From Mycolicibacterium fortuitum subsp. fortuitum (GTDB lineage Bacteria > Actinomycetota > Actinomycetes > Mycobacteriales > Mycobacteriaceae): 64,000 bases of DNA. The stretch lies in contig NZ_AP025518.1 in the NCBI RefSeq assembly GCF_022179545.1, positions 1,612,001-1,676,000 on the forward strand, written 5' to 3'. Every line of letters starts with the position of its first letter. The stretch's first letter is position 1. This document shows, one piece after another, positions 19,245 through 28,800 of this stretch. The translations under genes and the position numbers were made by a program. A model generated the notes under the pieces. The model was not told where the DNA came from, did no database searches, and saw only the letters and a program-made list of their open reading frames with translations.

Positions 19245-19919
19245 CTAGACGATTCCCGCGACGAAGCTGGCCGCCTGTTCGGCCATGCCTGACGTCACAT
19301 AATCGCTGTGTGCGAACGGGTTCCGGCCGCGCGAGCAGATTGGGTCGCCGTCTTTGCAGAGGTCGATGGCCTTGCTGCCGAAGACCGACGAGGTGAGCGG
19401 GATCCCGAACTTGGTGGACGGGTTTCCGAATGCCACGACAGCGGCGACCTGCGGCACCAGTTCGCCGGCGAGCGGCGGTGCCGATCCGATCTCTCCGACC
19501 CGGTTGCCCAGCGGCGGTATGCCGGCGAGCATGTCCACGACCGCGGCACCCTGTGAGTAACCGCCGAGCACGACGCGGGTGGACGGGCAGGTCGCGGCCA
19601 GCGTGGCGATCCGATTGGCGGCGTCGGTCGCGCCGTCGGCGGCAGCCAGGAAGTCGTAGCTGGCGGGATAGTTCACCCCGTAGGTGGACACCGTCCGGCC
19701 ACCGACCTGCGAGCGCAGTGCGTCGGCGAATGCCTGTCCCGGGCGGCCCAGATCAGGGGCGTCGTTGGTTCCGCGCGCGAAGATGACCTCGATGTCGGAA
19801 CACGGCGCTGCCGTGGCGGGCGCGGCGAACGCCAGCGGCAAAGCCGCGCTGACCAGGGTTGAAGCAATCGCGGCCACCCGGGCCGACTTCCGGAGGAGAC
19901 TCACGGGGGACATATTCAC
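19245..19919 (-). CDS. Cutinase-like serine esterase (Culp family), copy 3
   Basis: 224 aa from a GTG at 19919, or 222 aa from the ATG at 19913; neither has a strong ribosome site. The signal peptide ends near APATAAPCSD (~35-42). Catalytic residues, numbered from the GTG: Ser122 in GGYSQGAAVV, Asp192 in KDGDPIC, His204 in NPFAHSDY. It is the first gene of the three-cutinase array, ahead of copy 2 by 24 bp. Substrates cannot be predicted; the family includes esterases and phospholipase/thioesterase-like enzymes. Confidence 0.92.
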   Translation of the reverse strand: MNMSPVSLLRKSARVAAIASTLVSAALPLAFAAPATAAPCSDIEVIFARGTNDAPDLGRPGQAFADALRSQVGGRTVSTYGVNYPASYDFLAAADGATDAANRIATLAATCPSTRVVLGGYSQGAAVVDMLAGIPPLGNRVGEIGSAPPLAGELVPQVAAVVAFGNPSTKFGIPLTSSVFGSKAIDLCKDGDPICSRGRNPFAHSDYVTSGMAEQAASFVAGIV

Positions 19920-19938
19920 ACAAAATGGTTAGCCGCGG

Positions 19939-20976
19939 CTAATCGTTTGCGCGTTCGGACGTCTCCTGAAGTGCCATATCGGGCCAGGTCGCCCGCTCGA
20001 TCCGGGTCGCCTCCCGCGGGCTGGCCTGCTCGCTGCGGTCACCCTGGCGGGCCACGGCCAGGCCCACCAGCACCACGGCTCCGCCGATCGCCTGGCTCAC
20101 CGACATGGCTTCGCCGAGCATGATCCAGGCGATGAGGACCGCGAAGAGCACTTCGGAGAGGCCGACCAGCGAGGCGAACCGCGGCTTGAGCCGTGCGATC
20201 CCGATGATGCCGAGGGTGTAGGCCAGCGCGGTGGGAATCAGGCCCAGCGCGATCACCGGTACCAGCCAGGCGGTGGTGTGGCCGGCGATGGTCACCGGGT
20301 TGGTGGTGAAGGTCAGCGGCATGATGCCGGCGACACCCAGGAGTGCCACGGCCGTGGTCCCGATGATCAGACCGCCCGCGGCCAGGCTGATGGGATTGAG
20401 CCCGTCGCCGTCGGTGCTGGCTTTGTTGGACATCATGAAGTAGCAGGCCGCGCATACTGCGGCAGCGAGACCCCAGCTCACCCCTACGAGATTGATGTGG
20501 GCTCCGCTGAACACGTCGAGCACCAGGATGATGCCGGCGATCGCGACGGCTACTCCGCCGAACGTCATGACGCTGGGGCGCCGACGGGTGGTGGCCCACA
20601 CCCAGCCGACGACCAGGATCGGCGCGGTGTACTCCAGCAGCAGGGCCACGCCGACCGACAGGTGTGCGACGGCGTTGTAGTAGCAGAGCTGGGCGCCGGC
20701 GATCGGGATCAGGCCGTAGCCGACGACTGTCTTGGCATGCCCGAGCGCCTCGCGTAGCCAGCCGGGCCGGACCACGCTGGCGAAGGCGGCCATCATCAGT
20801 GCGCCACCGGCCAGCCGGGCCGTCACGGCGGCCGTGGGGCTCCAGCCCGACTCCATCAGGGCTTTGGCGAACGGACCCGATGAGCCGAACGCGAGCGCGG
20901 AGCTGACGGCGAACAGTAGGCCGACCCGAAAGTGGTCACGGTCGGTCGTGCGGTCGAGCTGGGCTTCGGCAGTCAT
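19939..20976 (-). CDS. EamA/DMT-family transporter
   Basis: About 345 aa from the ATG at 20976, which follows a GGGGAGG ribosome site by eight bases; an upstream frame to 21003 is not needed. About ten membrane helices form two EamA halves (GLLFAVSSALAFGSSGPFAK early; GLIPTALAYTLGIIGIARLK and LLGEAMSVSQAIGG-like motifs late). DMT carriers export amino acids, metabolites or drugs; the substrate is unknown. It is divergent from a CGNR zinc-finger protein that starts about 85 bp away, a plausible regulator. Confidence 0.88.
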   Translation of the reverse strand: MTAEAQLDRTTDRDHFRVGLLFAVSSALAFGSSGPFAKALMESGWSPTAAVTARLAGGALMMAAFASVVRPGWLREALGHAKTVVGYGLIPIAGAQLCYYNAVAHLSVGVALLLEYTAPILVVGWVWATTRRRPSVMTFGGVAVAIAGIILVLDVFSGAHINLVGVSWGLAAAVCAACYFMMSNKASTDGDGLNPISLAAGGLIIGTTAVALLGVAGIMPLTFTTNPVTIAGHTTAWLVPVIALGLIPTALAYTLGIIGIARLKPRFASLVGLSEVLFAVLIAWIMLGEAMSVSQAIGGAVVLVGLAVARQGDRSEQASPREATRIERATWPDMALQETSERAND

Positions 20977-21059
20977 CGGTACACCTCCCCAGGGGCATGT
21001 CATGAGTAAAATTGATTATGGTAATGACGGCAGTGACGAACTTACGGTTACAGGGGGTC

Positions 21060-21620
21060 ATGAGTCAAATGCTTTTTACCTATGACACGGAGCTGACGCT
21101 CCGGGCTGCGATGGTGTTGGTGAACACCGATCGGGTAGAAGGCGAACAACTGTCTGACCAGGCCGACCTGAGTGCCTACCTGGACGACTTCGGCTGGACC
21201 GGACGACGCGACCGCGACGACGCCGAGCTGGCGGCAGTCCGGGCACTACGCACGCGCCTCGGGGACATCTGGGCGGTGGCCGACGACGAGGAGGAGACCG
21301 TCCGCCGGGTCAATGCCCTGCTGAGCGATACCAAGGCGTCGCCATGGCTGACCCGGCACAACGAGATGCCCGAGTGGCACCTGCACCTGGCGTCGGTCGA
21401 CGACCCGCTGGCGCAGCGGATGGGCGCCGAGATGGCGATGGCGCTGGCCGACCTGATCCGCGGCGGTGAGCTGCGTCGCCTCAAGATCTGCGCGGCACCC
21501 GACTGTGAGGCAGTGTTGACCGACTTGTCGCGTAATCGCTCGCGCATCTTCTGCGACACGGGCAACTGCGGTAACCGCCAGCATGTGGCGGCCTACCGGC
21601 AACGGCGGCGTGCCGACTAG
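21060..21620 (+). CDS. CGNR zinc-finger (ABATE/DUF1470) protein
   Basis: About 186 aa. The N-terminal ABATE-type stress-associated region is LRAAMVLVNTDRVEGEQLSD. The C-terminal CGNR zinc finger reads ICAAPDCEAVLTDLSRNRSR, then IFCDTGNCGNRQHVAAYRQR, with four cysteines for one metal. Such proteins are putative DNA-binding regulators often placed next to a transporter they may control, here the divergent EamA gene. The start is uncertain: ATGs at 21012, 21060 and 21069 share the frame. Confidence 0.85.
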   Translation: MSQMLFTYDTELTLRAAMVLVNTDRVEGEQLSDQADLSAYLDDFGWTGRRDRDDAELAAVRALRTRLGDIWAVADDEEETVRRVNALLSDTKASPWLTRHNEMPEWHLHLASVDDPLAQRMGAEMAMALADLIRGGELRRLKICAAPDCEAVLTDLSRNRSRIFCDTGNCGNRQHVAAYRQRRRAD

Positions 21621-21685
21621 TAGGTTGCCCAAATCGGTGTAATCGCGCTGTCTCCGGCCGGGTTAGGGTGGCGCACGGGGGACAT

Positions 21686-23065
21686 ATGGCACGGCGAGCG
21701 GCCACTCGGTTACAGCTGAACGGTCATCGATTTCTGTTGCGGCGCACCGCTCATGCGCTGGTTCGAGGTGACGCGCGGATGCTCGACGATCCGCTGCGCG
21801 CACAGGCAGCCGCCTACGGGACGGGCTGCGTGCTGGCGGCCGTCGCGGTTGCGGTGGTCGCGGTGCTGTCGTTGATGCGCTCGGGCTCGGTGCCGGGCGA
21901 TGCGCAGGTCCTGATGGCGCGGGACAGTGGTGGCCTGTACGTCCGGATCGACGACACCGTGCATCCGGTGCCCAACCTCGCCTCGGCGCGGTTGATCGTC
22001 GGCGCACCGGCGAACCCGGTGACCGTCAATGACGCTGCGCTGGCGAAGGTTCGGCGCGGGCCACTGGTCGGTATCCCCGGAGCACCGGCGCAGCTCGGTC
22101 GACCTCTGGGCCTCGACGAAGCGGACTGGGCGATCTGCGACGGGGCCGAATCCGCCGAGACCATGCTGGTGGCGGGTCGGGCTGACCGGGAGATGGCCGC
22201 CCTGGACAGCGGCAAGGCGTTGTTGGTCTCGACGCGCGCGCTCGGAGAGGCGACCTATCTGCTGGCCGACGGCTGGCGGGCGCGAGTCGATCTCCGCGAC
22301 ATCGCCGTTGTCCGGGCGCTTCACCTGGAAGGTGTTCCAGCTCGGCCGGTTTCGCAGTCTCTGCTGGACTCGATACCCGAAGCACCCGCCCTGCAGGCGC
22401 CCCCTATTGCCGGGGTGGGGACGCCGGGGCCGGCCGCTGTGGGCGGGCTCTCGGTGGGCACTGTGGTGAGGGTGGTGCGTACCGGCTCCGCCGAGTTCTA
22501 CGTGGTGCTCACCGATGGCCTCCAACGTGTCGGCCGGGTGGCCGCCGACGTCATTCGCTTCAGGGTGGCGCAGCCGCGTGGCGGACCGCCTGTCCTGCCG
22601 GCCGATGTGGTGGCCGATGTGCCGGTGGCAGACAGCCTTGCTGTGGCCCGGTTCCCAGAGCGGGTGTTGCCGTACGCGCGTGCGGTGGTTTGTGCGCGCT
22701 GGGATCCGCGACAGCTGGGCGCCGGTACCAATACCGTTGTAGCCATGGCCGATTCCCTACCGGACCGTAGCGTGCAACTGGCTCAGTCCGATGGCGACGG
22801 ACCGAATATCGACCGCGTGCAGATGCCCGTCGGCCGCAGCGTGCTGCTGCAGGCCGCAGGCGTGACCCGTGACGCCGCCGGCGGCCCGCTGTACCTGTTG
22901 AACGACCTCGGAGTCTTGTTCGGAGTCAGGGATTCGGCGACAGCCGAGATGTTGGGTCTGGGTAGAAATGCCGTTCCCGCGCCTTGGCCCATGCTGGCCA
23001 TGCTGCCGCGGGGCCCCGAACTGAACCGAGGTAGCGCATCAACCGTGCGGGACACGCCGGCGTAA
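21686..23065 (+). CDS. eccB4: Type VII secretion membrane protein EccB4 (ESX-4)
   Basis: About 459 aa from the ATG at 21686 (MARRAATRLQLNGHRFLLRR), the usual EccB N-terminus, with GGGGGA upstream. A single membrane helix occupies ~46-66 (GCVLAAVAVAVVAVLSLMR), followed by the large periplasmic R-domain region. EccB joins EccC, EccD and (in other ESX systems) EccE in the inner-membrane channel. It opposes mycP4, overlapping it tail to tail by 27 bp. The assignment to ESX-4 rests on the neighbouring genes and the eccB4-mycP4-eccD4-eccC4 order. Confidence 0.95.
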   Translation: MARRAATRLQLNGHRFLLRRTAHALVRGDARMLDDPLRAQAAAYGTGCVLAAVAVAVVAVLSLMRSGSVPGDAQVLMARDSGGLYVRIDDTVHPVPNLASARLIVGAPANPVTVNDAALAKVRRGPLVGIPGAPAQLGRPLGLDEADWAICDGAESAETMLVAGRADREMAALDSGKALLVSTRALGEATYLLADGWRARVDLRDIAVVRALHLEGVPARPVSQSLLDSIPEAPALQAPPIAGVGTPGPAAVGGLSVGTVVRVVRTGSAEFYVVLTDGLQRVGRVAADVIRFRVAQPRGGPPVLPADVVADVPVADSLAVARFPERVLPYARAVVCARWDPRQLGAGTNTVVAMADSLPDRSVQLAQSDGDGPNIDRVQMPVGRSVLLQAAGVTRDAAGGPLYLLNDLGVLFGVRDSATAEMLGLGRNAVPAPWPMLAMLPRGPELNRGSASTVRDTPA

Positions 23066-24343
23066 TCGACCGGCCGCCACCGTCAGCGCGGTCAACACCG
23101 TCGCACCGAGACATACGGCGGCCCCGCCGAAAGCGATGCGCCGGGGTTGAGGATCGGTCGCAGCCGGGGTGGACGGTCGCACCGCGACCGGTACGGCCGG
23201 CAGTACCGCGGATGACGGTGTGCCACCGCTGACGGCCGCCAGCGCATCGACGACGCCGTGCCCGACCAACGGATTCCAGCCGTCGGCCGGAGTGCGGGCG
23301 GTGTCTTCGATGCGGCGCATCACCTCTCGCGCGCTCAGGTGGGGGAACCGGCTCCGCACCAGCGCGGCGATCCCGGCCACCACCGGTGCGGCATAACTGG
23401 TCCCGGAGATCGGAGTTTCCCGCCCGACCGTATCGATCAATCCTTCGCCGTCGGGGTGAAGGGACACGAGATTCTCACCTGGCGCCGCGACATCCACCCA
23501 CGGACCCGCCAGGCTGAAAACGGATGCGGCGCCGCCGGATCCGACTGAACCTACGCACAGGACCAGGTCGTCGTACCAACCCGGGCTCGATATCGAGCGG
23601 ACGCTGTCCCAATCGGGGGCCCCGGCGACTCCGGCCAGGCTGTCCTGCTGCTCGCAGCCCGCGCCCACGTTGCCCGCCGCGGTGACCACCACGACATTGC
23701 GGACATCGACGGCGTAGCTGAGCGCGGCGCCAAGGGCACGGTCGTCGGGTGCGGCAGTGGCAGCTACGCAGGCGACCGATGAGATGTTGATGACGGTGGC
23801 GCCGAGGTCGGCAGCGGTCCGCACCGCCATGGCAAGGGTGTCGACGTCGCCGACGCCGGTCGAGCCCCCGTCTTCGGCGAACTTGTTGCTCGATTGCCGG
23901 ATGGCCAGGATAGCGGCATCGGGTGCCACTCCGCTGAAGCCGTCACTCGGTGCGCCGCCGGCGATTCCGGCGACGATGGTGCCGTGGCCGTCGCAGTCGG
24001 CGGTCCCGTCCCCATGGGACACATAGTCGCCGCCGCCGAGCAGGTTCGGTAACAGTCGGTGCCGGGCGACCCCGGTGTCGATCACAGCGATCGTCTGGCC
24101 TTGGCCGCGAGTGAGCGGCCACACCGACTCAAGGCCCAATGGGTTACCGCCTGTTGTCGTGCCGTCGGCTGGGGACTGGTAGCACGGTTGGCGCTGTTCC
24201 GTTGGCCTGAGGGGACCGGCCGGTGCCGGCTTAGGGAGGAGGGCCGCATCGACGGCCGGTGGTACGACGGCTGCGGCCGAGGCAATGGGCAGCAGTGGGA
24301 CGCTCGCGATCAGTGCGGCGGCCAAGCGGCCTGAGTGGTTCAC
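23039..24343 (-). CDS. mycP4: Mycosin serine protease MycP4 (ESX-4)
   Basis: 434 aa from a GTG at 24343 that overlaps the eccD4 stop (GTGA). A signal peptide (~1-27) is followed by a subtilisin-type domain with Asp89 in IDTGVA, His120 in CDGHGT and Ser316 in SGTSYAAP. A C-terminal membrane anchor ends the protein (~400-425). Mycosins are membrane-bound proteases required for stability of ESX complexes. A longer in-frame extension to 24745 reads antisense through eccD4 and is rejected. Confidence 0.95.
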   Translation of the reverse strand: MNHSGRLAAALIASVPLLPIASAAAVVPPAVDAALLPKPAPAGPLRPTEQRQPCYQSPADGTTTGGNPLGLESVWPLTRGQGQTIAVIDTGVARHRLLPNLLGGGDYVSHGDGTADCDGHGTIVAGIAGGAPSDGFSGVAPDAAILAIRQSSNKFAEDGGSTGVGDVDTLAMAVRTAADLGATVINISSVACVAATAAPDDRALGAALSYAVDVRNVVVVTAAGNVGAGCEQQDSLAGVAGAPDWDSVRSISSPGWYDDLVLCVGSVGSGGAASVFSLAGPWVDVAAPGENLVSLHPDGEGLIDTVGRETPISGTSYAAPVVAGIAALVRSRFPHLSAREVMRRIEDTARTPADGWNPLVGHGVVDALAAVSGGTPSSAVLPAVPVAVRPSTPAATDPQPRRIAFGGAAVCLGATVLTALTVAAGRLRRRVPHG

Positions 24344-25701
24344 CTCAGCCCCAGGTCCCGAACGGCATCGAAAGCACCGGCGAGCCAACAGGCCAGCGGC
24401 ACGACGGCGGCCAGCGCGCCGAGTTCGAGGACTTCGGCGACTCGCGCAACCGCGGGGCTCTGAACGGTGATCGGCCAGACCAGGACGACCGCGGTGCCGA
24501 CAGCGAGCAGTCCGGTCCAGCTGCCACGCGCTGGGTCCAAGGCCACGACGAGCACGAAAGTCGCAGAGAGAGCAAGAAATCCACAGGAACTGGTGGCGAT
24601 GCGGCAGAAGCCCGACGCATACGAACGCGAGCGGAGCAGCAGCGCGACGCCGACCGACGCGGTGAACGCGACCTCGACGGCCATGACTCGCTGAAGGCTG
24701 GTGGCGGTGAGGATTGCGGTTCCCAGTGCGGCCGAAGCCGAACAACCGGCTACCAGACTCACCAGAAACCGGTGGCCGGCGCTGATCCTGGCGTCGGCGT
24801 CGAACTCGTCCTCATCCGGTGTCTCTTCCTGGTCACCGCAGTACCCCGGCACCGGCGGCGTCAGACCGGCCAGGGCGATGGACAGCCGTGGGGTCAGGGG
24901 TAGCAGTGCCACCCCGAGAGCGCTCACCAACGAGCCCAAAACCGTTGGGGTAAGCGGCCACAACACGGCACATCCGGTCACGACGGCGACCACTGCGGCG
25001 ACCGTCACGAACGTGAGCAGCATCTCCACGCCGCCACGAGAAACGCGCATCAGCACCGCACCCAGTGAACCCGCGGCGGTGGCGCCCAGAAAGACGTTCG
25101 CGGGCGCGGGGCCGGCCGGAACCACGAGGAAACCGAGAACCGCCACGTGCGCCACGGCAGCGACGTTGAGTGTCGTGACCATCGCCGGCCCGAGACCGAA
25201 ACGTGGTGCGGCCACTGCCACAGCGGTCGCAGCCACCGCCACCGCAGCCGCCACGGCGATGCGGTCCGGCCCGTGATTGGCCAGTCCGGACCAGACCAAC
25301 GCCACGAGGCCCAGAGCGCATGCCCATAGACAGCCGGCCACTCGCAATCCGGTGGGTAAGCCGTCGTCGGCGGAGCCAGCGTTCAACATGGCAGTGTTCA
25401 GCGCGGCTGTCAGTGACCTACCCGCCGGGGGCTGTTCGGTTACCCCGGCCAGCACCAGCAGATCGCCGTCGTGAACATCGTTCTGCACCAGGGTTGCCGA
25501 CTCGTCGAGACGCGGTCCCCCGACGTGAGCCAGCTGCCAGCGCCGCGGGTGGCCGTGACCCGCGTCGAGCGCGTCGACGATCCACGGCAGGAGTTCCCCC
25601 ACGGTCATCGCGGCGGGCAAGGACAGATCGACGGTGGCGCCGTGCCCCTCCTCGTCACTCGCACCGCAGTGAATCGACACGTGGCGCAAGGAATCCGGCA
25701 T
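24340..25701 (-). CDS. eccD4: Type VII secretion integral membrane protein EccD4 (ESX-4)
   Basis: 453 aa. An N-terminal ubiquitin-like (YukD) domain (~1-95; VSIHCGAS, ATVDLSLPAAMTVGELLPWI) is followed by about eleven membrane helices (~120-450). A cytoplasmic acidic loop (GDQEETPDEDEFDADARIS) lies in the middle. EccD forms the membrane vestibule of ESX secretion. The gene is translationally coupled to mycP4. It is divergent from eccC4, whose start is at 25825, so the 120-bp gap should hold both promoters. Confidence 0.95.
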   Translation of the reverse strand: MPDSLRHVSIHCGASDEEGHGATVDLSLPAAMTVGELLPWIVDALDAGHGHPRRWQLAHVGGPRLDESATLVQNDVHDGDLLVLAGVTEQPPAGRSLTAALNTAMLNAGSADDGLPTGLRVAGCLWACALGLVALVWSGLANHGPDRIAVAAAVAVAATAVAVAAPRFGLGPAMVTTLNVAAVAHVAVLGFLVVPAGPAPANVFLGATAAGSLGAVLMRVSRGGVEMLLTFVTVAAVVAVVTGCAVLWPLTPTVLGSLVSALGVALLPLTPRLSIALAGLTPPVPGYCGDQEETPDEDEFDADARISAGHRFLVSLVAGCSASAALGTAILTATSLQRVMAVEVAFTASVGVALLLRSRSYASGFCRIATSSCGFLALSATFVLVVALDPARGSWTGLLAVGTAVVLVWPITVQSPAVARVAEVLELGALAAVVPLACWLAGAFDAVRDLGLR

Positions 25702-25824
25702 CGCATCACCCCCCGGTTGACGCCGATACCAGTCACGCTAACCGACTCGGCGCGCCGGCCGACGCACCAATTTTTGGTGGGGTGGACAGGGAACCGAGCG
25801 GCCCTGCCGTGCGTCCAAACGTCG

Positions 25825-28800
25825 ATGGAACCCATCCGTATGCCACCGGCCGCCGAGGTGGCGGTCGACGCCCCGCCTCCGCTGCCACGTCACAATCCGG
25901 CCAGCCCACTGAGCAGACTGTTGCCGCTGGTGGTCGTGGTCGCGATGGTCGGCATGGTGGCCGTGTACCTCACCTCCGGTGCGGTTGCCACACGTGGCCC
26001 GGTCGCGATGATGTTCCCGGTCATGATGGCGGTATCGGCGATCGGTACTGCGGCCTACAGCCTGAAGAACGGAGGCCGTGCTCAACAGCTTCACCGGGAC
26101 CGCGGGGAATACCTGCGTTATCTGGACGGGATCGACTCCGTGGCCGCAGAATCCGCCCGCACCCAGTGGTTGAGCCTGCAGTTGGCGCACCCCGACCCGG
26201 CATGCCTGTGGGCATTGGCCGGCGGTGAGCAGATGTGGCGACTGAGCCCCGACGCTCATGGGTTCTGTGAGGTGCGGATCGGGGTGGGGGAGCGTCCGGC
26301 GTCGACCAGGCTGATCGCCTGCAGCGCCGGCTCGGACCGCGATGTCGATCCGGTGACGGTATCGGCTCTGACGCAACTGATCCGGCGCCGGTCGACGATC
26401 GTGGGCGCGCCGGTGACGGTGGACCTCCGTGGTCTCGGCCACGTGACGGTGGGTGGGCAGAAGGACGCGGCCCGAGCCCTCGTGCGCGCGATGATCTGCC
26501 AACTGGCCACGGCGCACGGTCCGCGACATCTACGCATCGCCGCAGTCGTGGACATCTCGGCGGCAGACGAATGGGATTGGCTGAAATGGCTTGACCACCA
26601 TTGGAATGACGATGGTCGCAGTGGGCCGGCTGCGTTGCGGCTGCACGCAGTCACGGCGCTACCTGCCACACAATCACCGGTGCACACCGTCGTCATCGTC
26701 GATTCCGCCGCGGCTTCCGCGGTGATTCCGGTCGCCGGTGCAGGCGTGACTGTGTTGACCATCGCGGCGAGGGCTGGAATCGCCACGGGTGATCTGCATC
26801 TGGATCTCGGGGCCGGCACGGTCGGATGCGGTGGGCAACGGGCGCTTTTCGACCAGATGACGTATGGGCAGGCCGTCACGTGTGCCCGGCGGTTGGCGCG
26901 CTACGGCGGCACGCAGGTACCCGAAACCTCCGGTTGGTCAGCGCTCATGGGTATCGACGATCCGGCCCGGATCGAGGTGGACAACGTCTGGATGACACGG
27001 GACCCGCAGCGGTTCCTTCGCGTTCCCGTCGGTCGGTGCTCCGACGGCTCAGCAGTGCACCTCGACCTCAAAGAAGCCGCCCACGACGGCATGGGACCCC
27101 ACGGGCTGTGCGTCGGTGCCACGGGTTCGGGGAAATCCGAATTCCTGCGCGCGTTGGTGCTGGGGCTGATCACCACACATCCGCCCGAGGCGCTCAACCT
27201 GGTGCTCGTCGACTTCAAGGGCGGGGCAACATTTCTCGGCCTGCACACGGCGCGCCATGTCAGCGCACTGATCACCAACCTGGCGCAGGAGGCGCACCTG
27301 GTGGCCAGGATGGCCGATGCCCTCGCCGGTGAGATGACCCGCCGTCAGGAACTGCTCCGGGCTGCGGGAAATCTGGCCAACATCGCCGAGTACCGCCGCC
27401 GCGCGGATCTGCCCGCTCTGCCGGCATTGCTGATCGTGGTGGACGAGTTCTCCGAACTGCTCCAGCAGCACCCTGATTTCGCCGAGTTGTTCGTGGCGAT
27501 CGGTCGGCTGGGGCGCTCGCTGGGGATCCATCTGTTGCTGGCCAGTCAGCGGCTCGACGAAGGCCGGCTGCGCGGGCTGGAGAGTCACCTCTCGTATCGG
27601 GTGTGCCTGAAGACCTTCTCGCCCAGCGAGTCCCGAGCGGTGCTGGGTATTGCCGATGCCTACGAGTTGCCGAATTCTCCGGGCGCGGCCTATCTGAAGA
27701 CGCCGTCCGGGGAGATCATCAGGTTTCAGACCTCCTTCGTCTCGGAACAGCGGGCGGTGTCCGAGCGGTTGCCGAGGTCGGTCTGCGAGGCGCCCAAGCC
27801 TCGTCGCTTTGCGGTGCCCTGGCTGTCGGCCGACCAGCACCACGCCACCGTCGCGACGACCACCGTGCTGCAGCAGGTCGTCGATCGACTCGCCGGATGC
27901 GGCACGCCGGCCCACCAGGTTTGGCTGCCTCCGCTACCGGGCGCCATCCCGCTCAGTGACGTCCTGCTGTCGGATCCCGAACCACTCGAAGTCGCGATCG
28001 GCCTGGTCGACCGTCCGTTCGAGCAGCGTCGGGACCGCTTGATGGTGTCATTGAGCGGAGGCCGCGGCAACGTGGCGATCGTAGGTGGCCCGCAATCCGG
28101 GAAGTCCACGGCAGCCAAGACTCTGGCGGTGGCATTGGCCGCCACTCATCATCCCCGGGAGGTCGCGATCTACTGCCTGGACTTCGGCGGCGGGGCGCTG
28201 GGTGCGCTACAGGTATTGCCGCACGTCGGCGCGGTTGCCGGGCGGGCCGATCCTGACCTGGTCCGGCGCACCATCGCTGAGCTGCAGGCCCTGGTCCGGG
28301 TTCGTGAGGAGCGGTTCACCGCTCTCGGTATCGGCTCCATGGCCGAATACCGGGCGCGCCGTGATCACGGAGACGTCGATGATCCGTGGGGTGATGTGTT
28401 CCTGATCATCGACGGATGGTCGACTCTGCGCACAGAGTACGACTCGTTGGAGCCTTCGATCACCGCGCTTGCCGTGCAGGGGCTTTCGCTCGGCCTCCAC
28501 GTGGTGGTGACTGCGTCGCGCTGGGCCGACTTCCGCCCCGCGCTCAAGGATCAGTTGGGCACTCGCATCGAATTGTGGCTCGGCGATCCGGCCGAGTCCG
28601 AGATGGACCGCAAGCGAGCCCGACAGCTGGGCCGCGGCGCACCCGGCCGGGGGCTCACCCAGGACGGGCATGAGCTGCTGTTGGCGTTGCCCCGTTTGGA
28701 CGGGAATCCCACCGATGCGGGGATCGGTGCAGCGCTGGCCCGCATCGGCGGCATTCTGCAGGCCCAGCACGGAGCTGACCATGCGCCCGCCGTTCGGCTG

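Noticed and set aside
24344..24745. N-terminal extension of mycP4
   Set aside because: Antisense to eccD4, very Arg-rich; the GTG at 24343 overlaps the eccD4 stop and gives a proper signal peptide.
25471..25824. Upstream extension of eccC4
   Set aside because: Antisense to eccD4 and lacks EccC N-terminal pattern; the ATG at 25825 starts a normal EccC of about 1243 residues.
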